From NCBI RefSeq assembly GCF_900589395.1, contig NZ_UUIS01000096.1:204833-268832 (forward strand): a stretch of DNA of 64,000 bases. The letters run 5' to 3'. Numbering within the stretch: position 1 is the stretch's first letter; every line of letters begins with the position of its first letter. The notes below the pieces were generated by a model. That model saw only the letters and a program-made list of their open reading frames with translations, made no database searches and was not told the origin of the DNA. Positions 16,605 through 25,417 of this stretch are shown piece by piece. The position numbers were made by a program, and so were the translations under genes. This DNA comes from Pseudomonas viridiflava. GTDB taxonomy: Bacteria; Pseudomonadota; Gammaproteobacteria; Pseudomonadales; Pseudomonadaceae.

Positions 16605-17219
16605 TCAACGCTCCAGGTAATGCAGCGCCAGTTGCTCTACGCTCTGGCGCGATGGCGCGACCAGGTGCGGTGCGACCAGCATCATGATCTGGTAGACCAC
16701 TACCCGGACCTCGCCTTCACGACCCAGGATGCGCTGGTAATCCAGCGAAAACAGCAAGGTCAACGTCACCTGTTCCACCAGATGCCCCAAGGCCTGGGTG
16801 TCGCTGACCAGTTGATCCCGGGATTTGAGATGGGCCAGCAATGACGCCAGGGTGCGCTTGAGCGCATTGAGCAGGTTGCGAATGCCACGGGCCAGCCTGG
16901 GCAGGCGCCCGGCCAGGTTCGACAGGTCCTGGAACAAAAAGCGGTAATACGCCAGCCGCTCGACGATCAGGTGCAGGAACAGCCAGTAATCCTCGGCGTC
17001 CAGCCGCGCATGGGCCGGCGGATCCAGCAGGGGCGCAAGCTCGGCCTGGAAGCGTTCGAACAGGTTCAGGACCAGTGGCTCCTTGCCGTGAAAGTGGTAA
17101 TACAGGTTCCCCGGGCTGATGCCCAGTTCGTTGGCGATCTCCAGGGTCGAGACATTGGGCTCGCCATGTCGGTTGAACAGTTCGAGTGCACATTCGAGTA
17201 TTCGGTCGCGGGTTTTCAT
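16605..17219 (-). CDS. phaD: TetR-family regulator PhaD
   Basis: In P. putida PhaD is an activator of the phaI and phaC1 promoters that is thought to respond to a fatty-acid metabolite. 204 residues. The N-terminal helix-turn-helix is clear (TRDRILECALELFNRHG, then STLEIANELGISPGNLYYHF). The rest is the helical ligand domain. It follows phaC2 on the same strand after 54 bases, last gene of phaC1-Z-C2-D. Confidence 0.93.
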   Translation of the reverse strand: MKTRDRILECALELFNRHGEPNVSTLEIANELGISPGNLYYHFHGKEPLVLNLFERFQAELAPLLDPPAHARLDAEDYWLFLHLIVERLAYYRFLFQDLSNLAGRLPRLARGIRNLLNALKRTLASLLAHLKSRDQLVSDTQALGHLVEQVTLTLLFSLDYQRILGREGEVRVVVYQIMMLVAPHLVAPSRQSVEQLALHYLER

Positions 17220-17273
17220 CCAGTCCTCTTGTTCCCCGGTGCCTGCGTCCCGGCGCAGGTGGCATCCATTGCT

Positions 17274-18959
17274 TCAACGTACATGCACGTAGGTCCCCGG
17301 CGCTGCCTCCATGGGCGGGTGAGTGTCGGTGCCCAGGCTCATGCTGGTTTCATTGAGGGTGCCCGAGCGTGCCTGGATCCAGGCCATCCAGGTCGGCCAC
17401 CAGCTGCCCTGCTGGGCCTTGGCGTCGTAATACCAGGCGCGCGGGTCACTGCTGAGCTGGTCGCTTTCGATGAAGGTGGCCTTGGCATTGCCCGGCGGGT
17501 TGAGAATGCTCTGCACATGACCGCTGCTGGACAGCACGAAGCGCCGCTCGCCGCCCAGCAGCAAGGTGGAGCGATACACCGCATCCCAAGGGGTGATGTG
17601 GTCGTTGATGCCGGCAATGCTGAAACTGTCGACCGTCACCTTTTGCAGGTCGATGGGGGTGCCGCACACTTCCAGGCCGCCGGGGTGGGTCAGCGGGTTG
17701 TGCTTGAAGAAATCCAGCAGGTCACCATGCAGCGCTGCCGGCAGGCGGGTGGTGTCGTTGTTCCAGTACAGGATGTCGAAGGCCGGCGGCGTCTTGCCCA
17801 ACAGGTAATTGTTGATCCAGTACGTCCAGATCAGGTCGTTGGGACGCATCCAGGCGAACACCCGGCCCATCTCGCGGCCTTCGAGCACGCCGCGCTGGTA
17901 AGAACGGCGCTTGGCCGCTTCCAGGGCTTCTTCATCGATGAACAGCGTGGCCGGGCTTTCGATCTGGCTGTCGAGCAGGCTGACCATGTAGGTGGCGCTG
18001 CCTACCCGGCGCAGCTGGCGCTTGGCTTGCAAGTGCCCCTGCAGGGCGGCAATGGTCAGGCCGCCGGCGCAGGCGCCCAGCAGGTTGACCTCCCGGGCGC
18101 CGGTGATGGCCCGACAGACATTCATGGCTTGCTCGGTGGCCTCGACGTAGCTCGACAGCCCCCATTCGCGATGCCGTACATCCGGGTTGCGCCAACTGAT
18201 GACGAAGGTCTGCAGGCCGTTCTTCAGGGCGTATTGCACAAAGCTGTTGGACGGACTGAGGTCGAAGACATAGAACTTGTTGATTTGCGGCGGCACGATC
18301 AGCAAGGGACGGCTGTACTGCTTTTCGCTCATGGGCTTGTACTGGATCAGCTCCAGCAGTTCATTGCGAAACACCACCGCGCCCGAGGTGGTGGCCAGGG
18401 TGCGACCGATCTCGAACGCATCCCTGGTGGTCTGGCTGGGCAGGCCATTGTTGTGCAGCAAGTCATCGGCCATGTGGCTCAGGCCCTTGATCAGGCTGCT
18501 GCCGCCGGAATTGAACAGCTCCTTGACGGCCATCGGGTTGAGCAGGGTATTGGTCGGCGACAGCGCGTCGTTGATCAGGCTGAACAGAAAGTGCGCTCGC
18601 GCCCGTTCGTCTTCGCTCAGGTCGCTTTCATCGATCCATTGCTTGAGCTGGTGCTGCCAGCTCAGATAGGCCTGCAGGCCGCGCCGGTACAGCGGGTTGA
18701 GGCTCCAGGTGGGGTCATCGAAACGGTTGTCGCGCGGGCTGGGGGTGTGCGGCGTTTCGCCCAGGATGATCACCCGGCCCAGCTGGTTGCCCAGCGCCAG
18801 GGCATGGCGGGCACTGCGCCAGGGATGTCGCCAGCTCTGGCTGGCCACATTGCGCAACGTAGAGAGCAGGTCGCGGCCGCGCAGGCCGGTAATGGCGCTC
18901 TGCGCGTTGATGTACGTAGCCGGGGTCGTCTCGGCACGCTTCACAGGTTTTTCTCGCAT
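17274..18959 (-). CDS. phaC2: Class II poly(3-hydroxyalkanoate) synthase PhaC2
   Basis: Polymerises medium-chain (R)-3-hydroxyacyl-CoA into PHA at the granule surface. Start taken at 18959 (MREKPVKRAETTPATYINAQ, after AAGGAG), 561 residues, the usual length; the open frame runs back to 19052. The lipase-like box with nucleophilic Cys is LLGACAGG near residue 297; SIAGINDHITPW and SSSGHVQSILNPPGN hold the catalytic Asp and His. It is paralogous to PhaC1 at 20103-21782, with phaZ between them. Confidence 0.96.
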   Translation of the reverse strand: MREKPVKRAETTPATYINAQSAITGLRGRDLLSTLRNVASQSWRHPWRSARHALALGNQLGRVIILGETPHTPSPRDNRFDDPTWSLNPLYRRGLQAYLSWQHQLKQWIDESDLSEDERARAHFLFSLINDALSPTNTLLNPMAVKELFNSGGSSLIKGLSHMADDLLHNNGLPSQTTRDAFEIGRTLATTSGAVVFRNELLELIQYKPMSEKQYSRPLLIVPPQINKFYVFDLSPSNSFVQYALKNGLQTFVISWRNPDVRHREWGLSSYVEATEQAMNVCRAITGAREVNLLGACAGGLTIAALQGHLQAKRQLRRVGSATYMVSLLDSQIESPATLFIDEEALEAAKRRSYQRGVLEGREMGRVFAWMRPNDLIWTYWINNYLLGKTPPAFDILYWNNDTTRLPAALHGDLLDFFKHNPLTHPGGLEVCGTPIDLQKVTVDSFSIAGINDHITPWDAVYRSTLLLGGERRFVLSSSGHVQSILNPPGNAKATFIESDQLSSDPRAWYYDAKAQQGSWWPTWMAWIQARSGTLNETSMSLGTDTHPPMEAAPGTYVHVR

Positions 18960-19084
18960 CAGGCAACACTCCTTCGTCAAGCCATCAGTTATTACCGGGG
19001 GCGCAGTCATCCTGCGTCGCTCTGCGCGTTCGACGGTCCTGTCAGGGCGCACAGCAAGATAAGGCGGATTTACAGCGCAAGCGC

Positions 19085-19106
19085 GCCTGGCCGGGGACGG
19101 CCAGGC
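19085..19106 (-). terminator. Intercistronic hairpin directly after phaZ
   Basis: Perfect 9-bp stem GCCTGGCCG / CGGCCAGGC with a 4-base loop, touching the phaZ stop codon. No T run. It may attenuate transcription into phaC2 or stabilise the upstream phaC1-phaZ message. Confidence 0.5.
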
Positions 19107-19961
19107 TCAATGCGTGTTGGATGTGGGGTGCGGATGCATGACTGCACGCTGACGTTCCTGCTGCAGGAAACTCATGATGATGGGCGCTACGGCTTCAGCC
19201 CGGGTAATCAGGAACAAATGACCGTCATCAATTATGTGTAGCTGGGCATTGGGGATACGCCAGGCCAGCAGGCGCATATTGACCAGGGGAATCAGCGGGT
19301 CGTCGTCGCCGGCCAGCACCAGGGTCGGCTGGCGGATCTTGTGCAGCCAGTGGATGCTGGTCCAGCCCATGCCGGCAAACAGTTGCCAGTAGTAACCCAG
19401 CTTGCCGGAGGAGCGCACCTTGGCCGCATGATTGGCAGCCAGGTACGGGTCGCGGCGGAAGGCCCCGCCATAGATTTCCGGGGCGATACGGATCACGTGC
19501 GAAGGCTGGATGTAGCGCCTGGGGCTGGCCATCAGCATCAGCACCCGGGGTTTGCCGGGGACCATCGCCATGCCCGCCGCCGTGGCGGCCAGCACCAGTT
19601 TCTTGCAGCGCTCGGGGTAGTCGTAGGCGAACTGCTGGGCCAGTGCCCCGCCCCAGGACACACCAATGGCATTGACCTGCCCGTAGTCCAGGTAATCGAG
19701 CATGCGTGCGGCCAGCTTGGCCAGACCCGGAAAACGGTACGGGCGCCTGGGCGTCGACGACCCGCCGACCCCGGGTACATCGAAGGCGATGACCTCCATG
19801 TCCGGGTCCAGCGCATCGACAAACGGAAACACCAGCTCCAGGTTGGCCCCGATGCCGTTGAAGATCAGCAGCGGCGTCATATGGCTTTTGCCGGGCCGTA
19901 CGGCGGTGCGAATGGTGTGGCCGTCCAGGTCAATGGTACGAAATACAAACGGATGCGGCAT
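19107..19961 (-). CDS. phaZ: Intracellular PHA depolymerase PhaZ
   Basis: Alpha/beta hydrolase that degrades stored medium-chain PHA, letting the polymer turn over. Start at 19961 (MPHPFVFRTIDLDGHTIRTA) gives 284 residues, as in P. putida PhaZ; the frame extends upstream to 20045 but that part is unlike the family. The lipase box GVSWGG puts the nucleophile at Ser102; GDDDPLIPL and DDGHLFL carry the likely Asp and His. It sits between the two synthase genes, the standard class II arrangement. Confidence 0.96.
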   Translation of the reverse strand: MPHPFVFRTIDLDGHTIRTAVRPGKSHMTPLLIFNGIGANLELVFPFVDALDPDMEVIAFDVPGVGGSSTPRRPYRFPGLAKLAARMLDYLDYGQVNAIGVSWGGALAQQFAYDYPERCKKLVLAATAAGMAMVPGKPRVLMLMASPRRYIQPSHVIRIAPEIYGGAFRRDPYLAANHAAKVRSSGKLGYYWQLFAGMGWTSIHWLHKIRQPTLVLAGDDDPLIPLVNMRLLAWRIPNAQLHIIDDGHLFLITRAEAVAPIIMSFLQQERQRAVMHPHPTSNTH

Positions 19962-20102
19962 GCCGGAGCCCTGTTGGTTAATACGCTGGAAAGCGGTCCT
20001 GTGCCTTTTCCAGAAAGACCGAGGCATGGCCTCTTGCATGATCAATTACCCAGCGATCGCTGCCAGTACGTCCCTGATGCCCTGGTCGCACTGTCATACA
20101 GC

Positions 20103-21782
20103 TTAGCGTTCATGCACATAGGTGCCCGGTGAGGCCTCGGCGGCCGGGTAGGCCTTGTTGCCCAGGTTGGCCGGGGCTTTTTTCAGCGTTCCAGAGCGTT
20201 CGCCCAGCCAGGCCTGCCAGTGCAGCCACCAGGAGTCGGTGTGCTTGGTGGCATTTTCCTGCCAGACGGTCGGGTCTGCCGGCAATTCGTTGTTGGTCAT
20301 GTAGCGCGCCTTGGGGTTGCCCGGCGGGTTCAGGATGCTCTGGATATGGCCGCTGTTGGACAGCACGAACTCGGTCTTGCCGCCAAACAGGCGCGCCGAT
20401 TTGTAGCACGACAGCCAGGGTGTGATGTGGTCATTGGTGCCGGCCAGGCAGAACACGTCGTTGGTGACCTGCTTGAGGTCGATCGAGGTGCCGCACACTT
20501 CCAGGGCATTGGGGCGGGTCAACGGGTTGTTCTTGAACATTTCGATCAGGTCGCCGTGAAAGGCGGCCGGCAGGCGCGTGGTGTCGTTGTTCCAGAACAG
20601 GATGTCGAAGGCCGGCGGCTCGTTGCCCAGCAGATAGTTGTTGACCCAGTAGTTCCAGATCAGGTCATTGGGCCGCATCCAGGCGAACACCTTGGCCATG
20701 TCGCGGCCTTCGAGTACGCCGGACTGATAGGAATGGCGCTTGGCCGACTCCAGGGTCTGCTCGTCGACGAACAGCGCCACCTCGTTGTCCAGGGTGGTGT
20801 CGAGCACGCTGACCATCAGGGTCATGGCGTTGATCTTGCTCTCGCCCAGGGCTGCATAGTGCCCCAGCAGTGCCGTGCAGGTAATGCCGCCGGAGCAGGC
20901 ACCGAGGATGTTGAGGTCCTTGCTGGCGGTGATGGCGCAGACCACATCCACCGCTTCCTTGAGCGCCTCGATGTAGGTCGACAGGCCCCACTCGCGCTGG
21001 GCCTTGGTCGGGTTGCGCCAACTGACGATGAAGGTCTGCACCTTGCTGTTGAGGCAGAAGCGCGCCAGGCTTTTTTCCGGGCTCAGGTCGAACACGTAGA
21101 ATTTGTTGATCTGCGGCGGGATTACCAGCAGCGGCCGCTGGTAGGCCTGCTCGGTGGTGGGTTTGTACTGGATCAGCTCCAGCACCTCGTTGCGAAACAC
21201 CACCGCACCTTCGGTGATGCCCAGGTTCTTGCCGACCTCGAAAGCGTCCATGTTGACCTGGCTGGGCATGCCGCCGTTGTGCACCAGGTCCTTGGCCAGG
21301 TGCGACAGGCCGTCGAGCAGGCTCTTGCCGCCGGTTTCGAAGAAGCGCTTGACCGCTGCCGGGTTGGCCGCACTGTTGGTTGGCGCCATGGCCTCGGTCA
21401 TCAGGTTGATGACGAAGTGGCCGCGGCTGATGTCCAGCGGGGTCAGGTGGCTGCCGTCGAGCCAGTCATGCAGCTCCTTGCGCCAGGCCAGGTACACACC
21501 CAGGTAGCGCCGGTACAGCGGGTTCTGGCTCCAGGCCGGGTCCTGGAAGCGGCGGTCGTCACCGGCCGGCTGCAACGGCGAGCGGCCAAGCATCACGTTT
21601 TTCAGTTCAAGGCCCAGGTGCGCGACATGCTTGAGGCTGTGGATCGGGTGCCTGACCGCCAGGCGCATGACCATGCGTGCGGTGGTCAGCAGGTCCTTGC
21701 GACGCAGGCCCACCACCGGGTTCAGTCCCAGCGTGTGTTCAGACGCCTGGCGCGGCAATTCATCGTTGTTCTTGCTACTCAT
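20103..21782 (-). CDS. phaC1: Class II poly(3-hydroxyalkanoate) synthase PhaC1
   Basis: Main medium-chain PHA synthase, 559 residues (MSSKNNDELPRQASEHTLGL). The nucleophile is Cys296 in ILGACSGG; CLAGTNDHITPW and SNSGHIQSILNPPGN carry the Asp and His of the triad. PLLVIPPQINKFYVFDLSP is the conserved substrate-pocket segment shared with PhaC2. First gene of phaC1-phaZ-phaC2-phaD, behind a 330-base control region. Confidence 0.97.
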   Translation of the reverse strand: MSSKNNDELPRQASEHTLGLNPVVGLRRKDLLTTARMVMRLAVRHPIHSLKHVAHLGLELKNVMLGRSPLQPAGDDRRFQDPAWSQNPLYRRYLGVYLAWRKELHDWLDGSHLTPLDISRGHFVINLMTEAMAPTNSAANPAAVKRFFETGGKSLLDGLSHLAKDLVHNGGMPSQVNMDAFEVGKNLGITEGAVVFRNEVLELIQYKPTTEQAYQRPLLVIPPQINKFYVFDLSPEKSLARFCLNSKVQTFIVSWRNPTKAQREWGLSTYIEALKEAVDVVCAITASKDLNILGACSGGITCTALLGHYAALGESKINAMTLMVSVLDTTLDNEVALFVDEQTLESAKRHSYQSGVLEGRDMAKVFAWMRPNDLIWNYWVNNYLLGNEPPAFDILFWNNDTTRLPAAFHGDLIEMFKNNPLTRPNALEVCGTSIDLKQVTNDVFCLAGTNDHITPWLSCYKSARLFGGKTEFVLSNSGHIQSILNPPGNPKARYMTNNELPADPTVWQENATKHTDSWWLHWQAWLGERSGTLKKAPANLGNKAYPAAEASPGTYVHER

Positions 21783-22112
21783 TTACGACGCTCCGTTGTC
21801 TTGAGGCTCGTGGACCGATGATGGCGGGCTGGCCGATTCCCAAGGCATGCCCGATGGCAGGAAGGCGTCTGAACTACTGCGCTTGTGCCACGGTTGACTG
21901 GCATTGCCCATTGGCTGCTGCGTCAAAACGATGCAGTTAACTTGCCAGAATCATTGGCTGCACGAGATTGCAAAAATAGTGCGGGCAGCCTCATGCACAG
22001 GCCGCTGCGCGGCACATTGAAACAAAACGAATTAGAAACCGCTTACTAAAACGGCAAGCGGTGGGAGGGAGGATAGCTACTGTTTGTGAAGGCGCGAGGA
22101 CAGTGGATCGGT
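21783..22112 (-). promoter_or_regulatory. phaC1 upstream control region
   Basis: 330 bases without a convincing gene, lower in GC than its neighbours. It holds two direct copies of CATTGGCTGC (21909-21918 and 21952-21961, 43 bases apart, about four helical turns) and a perfect dyad ACCGCTT-N11-AAGCGGT (22038-22062). The repeats are candidate regulator sites for the pha operon. The dyad could instead end the DUF971 transcript, as TTCTAATTCGTTTTG follows it on the minus strand. I could not settle on a -10/-35 pair. Confidence 0.5.
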
Positions 22113-22490
22113 TCAGAGCATCAGGCGTACGACGTGCTCGTGCGGGTCGCGGCTCTTGCCAGCCTTTTTCAGCTCTTGCAGGTAGTCATCCCATAGGTCC
22201 TGCTGGCGCTGGCACAACTGGTACAGGTAGTCCCAAGTGAACAGCCCGCTGTCGTGGCCGTCGTCGAAGGTCAGCTTCAAGGCGTACTGGCCGGCCGCTT
22301 CGACCTTGCTCAGGCCGACGCCCAGCTTGCCGAACTGCAGGATCGGCTTGCCATGGCCCTGCACCTCGGCCGAGGGCGAATGCACACGCAAGAACTCGGC
22401 GGACAAATCGTACTGCTCACCGGGTGTATACGTGAGCGTCAGGGTTTTCGAGGCTTTGTGCAGCTCGATGGCAGTCGGGAGCTTGGTCAT
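22113..22490 (-). CDS. DUF971 domain-containing protein (gamma-butyrobetaine hydroxylase N-terminal-like)
   Basis: 125 residues from the ATG at 22490 (MTKLPTAIELHKASKTLTLT). The frame runs on to 22604 but that part is made of REP sequence. The domain is the small GBBH-like N-terminal fold: LTYTPGEQYDLSAEFLRVHS near the start and FDDGHDSGLFTWDYLYQLC near the end. Its function is unknown. Its position between hslU and phaC1 is conserved in Pseudomonas. Confidence 0.88.
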   Translation of the reverse strand: MTKLPTAIELHKASKTLTLTYTPGEQYDLSAEFLRVHSPSAEVQGHGKPILQFGKLGVGLSKVEAAGQYALKLTFDDGHDSGLFTWDYLYQLCQRQQDLWDDYLQELKKAGKSRDPHEHVVRLML

Positions 22491-22518
22491 GGTCCGCACT
22501 ATAACGTAAGCCGATGGT

Positions 22519-22669
22519 GTAGGAGCGCGCTTGCCCGCGACCGAGTGCGCAGCGCTCGCAAAATTTGTGCAACGCCACAAATGCTGGACTGTGGACGCGT
22601 TCAAGATCTATGAAACGCCACAATTTTACGACTGCTAACGCACTCGGTCGCGGGCAAGCGCGCTCCTAC
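22519..22669. repeat. Inverted pair of REP elements with asymmetric arms
   Basis: Cores 22519-22543 and 22645-22669 are exact inverted copies of the core at 14949. The left arm continues GTGCGCAGCGCTCGCAAAAT; the right arm, read inward, continues GTGCGTTAGCAGTCGTAAAA and then TTGTGGCGTTTCATAGATC, shared with the element at 14949. It separates the hslU stop from the DUF971 start and probably forms a large transcript-end structure. Confidence 0.85.
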
Positions 22670-22675
22670 ACACGA

Positions 22676-24013
22676 TTACAGAATGTAGCGCGACAGGTCT
22701 TCGTCGTCGGCCAGTTCGCCCAGGTGGCTGTTGACGTAGTCGGTGTCGATACTGATCGGTTGCGCGTCCGGGTTGCCGGCCAGGTCGCCGGCGCTGAACG
22801 ACACTTCCTCAAGCAGGCGCTCGAGCAGGGTGTGCAGGCGACGGGCACCGATGTTCTCGGTCTTTTCGTTGACCTGCCAGGCGATCTCGGCCAGGCGCTT
22901 GATGCCGTCGGGCTTGAACTCGATGGCCAGGCCCTCGGTCTTGAGCAGCTCGCGGTATTGCTCGGTCAGCGACGCGTGCGGCTCGCTCAGGATGCGCTCG
23001 AAGTCCTGCGGTGACAGGGCCTTGAGTTCGACGCGGATCGGCAGACGGCCTTGCAGCTCCGGCACAAGGTCGCTTGGTTTGCTCAGGTGGAAGGCGCCGG
23101 AGGCAATGAACAGGATGTGGTCGGTCTTGACCATGCCCAGTTTGGTGTTGACCGTGCAACCTTCGATCAGCGGCAGCAGGTCGCGCTGCACGCCTTCACG
23201 CGAGACATCGGCGCCGCCGACGTTGCCGCGCTTGGCGACCTTGTCGATTTCGTCGATGAACACGATGCCGTGCTGCTCGACCGCTTCCAGGGCCTTGGCC
23301 TTGAGCTCGTCGTCATTGACCAGGCGGCCGGCTTCTTCCTCGCGAACCATCTTCAGCGCGTCCTTGACCTTGAGCTTGCGCGCCTTGCGCCGGCCCTTGC
23401 CCATGTTAGCGAACAGGTTCTGCAACTGGCTGGTCATTTCTTCCATGCCCGGTGGCGCGGCAATGTCGACGCCCACGGTTTCGTTGACCTCGATCTCGAT
23501 TTCCTTGTCATCGAGCTGGCCTTCGCGCAGGCGCTTGCGGAACAGCTGACGGGTATTGGAATCGCTGGTCGACACCGGCTCTTCGTTGAAGCCACTGCGT
23601 GCCGGTGGCAGCAGGGCATCGAGAATGCGGTCTTCGGCGGCGTCTTCGGCGCGGTGGCGAACCTTGACGATTTCCTGCTCGCGCAGCAGTTTCATGGCGG
23701 CGTCGGCCAGGTCGCGGATGATCGACTCGACATCGCGGCCCACATAGCCGACTTCAGTGAACTTGGTCGCCTCGACCTTGATGAACGGGGCATTGGCCAG
23801 CTTGGCCAGGCGCCGGGCGATTTCGGTCTTGCCGACACCGGTCGGGCCAATCATCAGAATGTTCTTGGGCGTGACCTCGACGCGCAGTTCTTCGGGCAGT
23901 TGCATACGGCGCCAGCGGTTGCGCAGGGCGATGGCGACGGCGCGCTTGGCGTCGTCCTGGCCGATGATATGGCGATTGAGTTCATGGACGATTTCGCGGG
24001 GAGTCATGGACAT
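22676..24013 (-). CDS. hslU: ATP-dependent protease ATPase subunit HslU
   Basis: AAA+ unfoldase that feeds substrates into the HslV peptidase. Start at 24013 (MSMTPREIVHELNRHIIGQD, GAGGA upstream), about 445 residues. Walker A is GPTGVGKTEIARRLA; Walker B is GIVFIDEIDKVA; the sensor/arginine region is complete, and the C-terminus (DEDLSRYIL) is the tail that inserts into HslV. The intermediate domain lies at about 110-240. Downstream of hslV in the same operon. Confidence 0.97.
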   Translation of the reverse strand: MSMTPREIVHELNRHIIGQDDAKRAVAIALRNRWRRMQLPEELRVEVTPKNILMIGPTGVGKTEIARRLAKLANAPFIKVEATKFTEVGYVGRDVESIIRDLADAAMKLLREQEIVKVRHRAEDAAEDRILDALLPPARSGFNEEPVSTSDSNTRQLFRKRLREGQLDDKEIEIEVNETVGVDIAAPPGMEEMTSQLQNLFANMGKGRRKARKLKVKDALKMVREEEAGRLVNDDELKAKALEAVEQHGIVFIDEIDKVAKRGNVGGADVSREGVQRDLLPLIEGCTVNTKLGMVKTDHILFIASGAFHLSKPSDLVPELQGRLPIRVELKALSPQDFERILSEPHASLTEQYRELLKTEGLAIEFKPDGIKRLAEIAWQVNEKTENIGARRLHTLLERLLEEVSFSAGDLAGNPDAQPISIDTDYVNSHLGELADDEDLSRYIL

Positions 24014-24052
24014 GGTGATCAACGGTCCTCAGGTCGAATAGCCGCAGGCGGC

Positions 24053-24583
24053 TTATTCGGCGAGGTCCTGCTCCTCAATGGTGATGTTGTGGTTGGTGAA
24101 CACGCAGATGTCGCCCGCGATGTGCAATGCGGTTTCAGCGATCTCGCGTGCCGACAGGTCGGTCTTCTGCAACAGGGCGCGCGCAGCGGCCTGGGCGAAG
24201 GCACCGCCGGAACCCATGGCGATCAGACCGTCCTCGGGTTCCACGACATCGCCGTTGCCAGTGATGATCAGCGAAGCGTCCTTGTTGGCGACCGCCAGCA
24301 TGGCCTCAAGGCGGCTCAGGGAACGGTCGGTGCGCCAGTCCTTGGCCAGCTCGACAGCGGCGCGGACCAGGTGGCCCTGGTGTTTTTCCAGTTGGGCTTC
24401 GAAGCGTTCGAACAGCGTGAAGGCGTCGGCGGTGGCGCCGGCAAAGCCTGCGATGACCTGGCCGTGGTACAGGCGGCGCACCTTCTTGGCGTTGCCTTTC
24501 ATCACGGTGTTGCCCAGGGAAACCTGGCCGTCACCGGCCATGACGACTTTGCCGTGGCGGCGTACTGAAACGATGGTGGTCAA
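24053..24583 (-). CDS. hslV: ATP-dependent protease peptidase subunit HslV
   Basis: Proteasome-type threonine peptidase, 176 residues. The start is the TTG at 24583, because only this gives the exact N-terminus M-TTIVSVRRHGK in which Thr2 becomes the catalytic Thr1 after Met removal; GGAG lies 9 bases upstream. A GTG/ATG-like start further out (to 24598) would add five residues and block autoprocessing. VMAGDGQVSLGNTVMKG and GSGGAFAQAAARALL are typical. A sigma-32 promoter lies about 45 bases upstream. Confidence 0.96.
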   Translation of the reverse strand: MTTIVSVRRHGKVVMAGDGQVSLGNTVMKGNAKKVRRLYHGQVIAGFAGATADAFTLFERFEAQLEKHQGHLVRAAVELAKDWRTDRSLSRLEAMLAVANKDASLIITGNGDVVEPEDGLIAMGSGGAFAQAAARALLQKTDLSAREIAETALHIAGDICVFTNHNITIEEQDLAE

Positions 24584-24629
24584 GGGAAGAGTCTCCACGC
24601 AGCGGGGCGAAAATGCCCAATGGAGACAG

Positions 24630-24657
24630 ATATGGGGATGGCGGAACCGATTTCAAC
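24630..24657 (-). promoter_or_regulatory. Sigma-32 (RpoH) heat-shock promoter of hslVU
   Basis: On the minus strand: GTTGAAA (24657-24651), a 13-base spacer, then CCCCATAT (24637-24630). This is almost the textbook consensus CTTGAAA / CCCCATnT with ideal spacing. The start of transcription would lie near 24622, about 40 bases before the TTG start of hslV. HslVU is a heat-shock operon in other gammaproteobacteria. Confidence 0.9.
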
Positions 24658-24672
24658 CGTGGGTGACAAATG

Positions 24673-24704
24673 CCGCAGGACCGGTCGTGCGGCCGGTCCT
24701 GCGG
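24673..24704 (-). terminator. Hairpin between the SPOR gene and hslV
   Basis: Perfect 12-bp stem CCGCAGGACCGG / CCGGTCCTGCGG with an 8-base loop, starting 4 bases after the SPOR gene stop. It lacks a T run, but it separates the argS-SPOR transcript from the heat-shock promoter of hslVU. Confidence 0.65.
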
Positions 24705-24708
24705 TCTG

Positions 24709-25416
24709 TCAGCGTTTCTGGCGCTGTTGCAACAACAGGTTGCTGAAGCCGCCGCCGGCCAGTTGCTTCTGGGCGATGGTCAGCTGGTCGCGGTTGCTGA
24801 ACGGGCCGACCAGTACGCGGTACCAGGTTTCTTCCTTGACGGTCCCTGACTCCACCGTCGCGGTCTGGCCCAACAGGATGATCTGCGCACGGACCTTCTC
24901 GGCGTCGGCCTGCTTGCGGAACGAGCCCGCCTGCAAGAAGAACTGCGTCACCGGCGCCGGTTTTGGCTGCGCGGTGGCTACCGCAGGTGCCGGTGGCGGC
25001 GTCAGGCCGCTCAGGGCAGCCTGGGCGCGCGCGGTGTCGATCTTCGCCGCCTGTTCAGCGGTCACCGGGGCCACAGGCGTCACTGCAGGGGCTGGCGGGG
25101 TCTTCTCAGGCACCGCTTCCTTGGGCACGATGACTTCCGATTCCGGCAGCAGTGTGTAGAAGTCGTACTTGGGCTTGACCACGGCCGGGCTGGGCGGTGT
25201 CTTGTTTGCCTCGGCAATCTTGGCCGCCGCCTTGGCATCGGCCTTCTCGCGCTTGATGTCGTCGCCGCCGGGCTCCAGTTTCATCAGAAAGACAATGAAG
25301 GCGCCGACCGTGAGGCCGACAGCCAGCCATACCCATCCTGGGATCGGCTTCTTCGCGGGGGCCTGATAACGGCTGGCGCCACGCTTGGGAGCCGCTTTCT
25401 TTTTCGCAACTGCCAA
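24709..25416 (-). CDS. SPOR domain-containing protein, FtsN-like
   Basis: Likely cell-division or envelope protein binding septal peptidoglycan. 235 residues: a basic cytoplasmic start (MAVAKKKAAPKRGASRYQAP), one membrane helix at about 27-45 (GWVWLAVGLTVGAFIVFLMK), a Pro/Ala-rich periplasmic linker, and a C-terminal SPOR domain (about 155-232; FFLQAGSFRKQADAEKVRAQ). The same layout as FtsN, and it lies beside argS as in other pseudomonads. Essential division function is inferred. Confidence 0.88.
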   Translation of the reverse strand: MAVAKKKAAPKRGASRYQAPAKKPIPGWVWLAVGLTVGAFIVFLMKLEPGGDDIKREKADAKAAAKIAEANKTPPSPAVVKPKYDFYTLLPESEVIVPKEAVPEKTPPAPAVTPVAPVTAEQAAKIDTARAQAALSGLTPPPAPAVATAQPKPAPVTQFFLQAGSFRKQADAEKVRAQIILLGQTATVESGTVKEETWYRVLVGPFSNRDQLTIAQKQLAGGGFSNLLLQQRQKR

Positions 25417-25417
25417 C

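Noticed and set aside
21960..22000. A sigma-54 promoter before phaC1
   Set aside because: A TTTGCA-like -12 is present on the minus strand, but no GG dinucleotide stands at the required distance.
22491..22604. N-terminal extension of the DUF971 gene
   Set aside because: The extra codons are REP sequence and the downstream ATG gives the normal family start.
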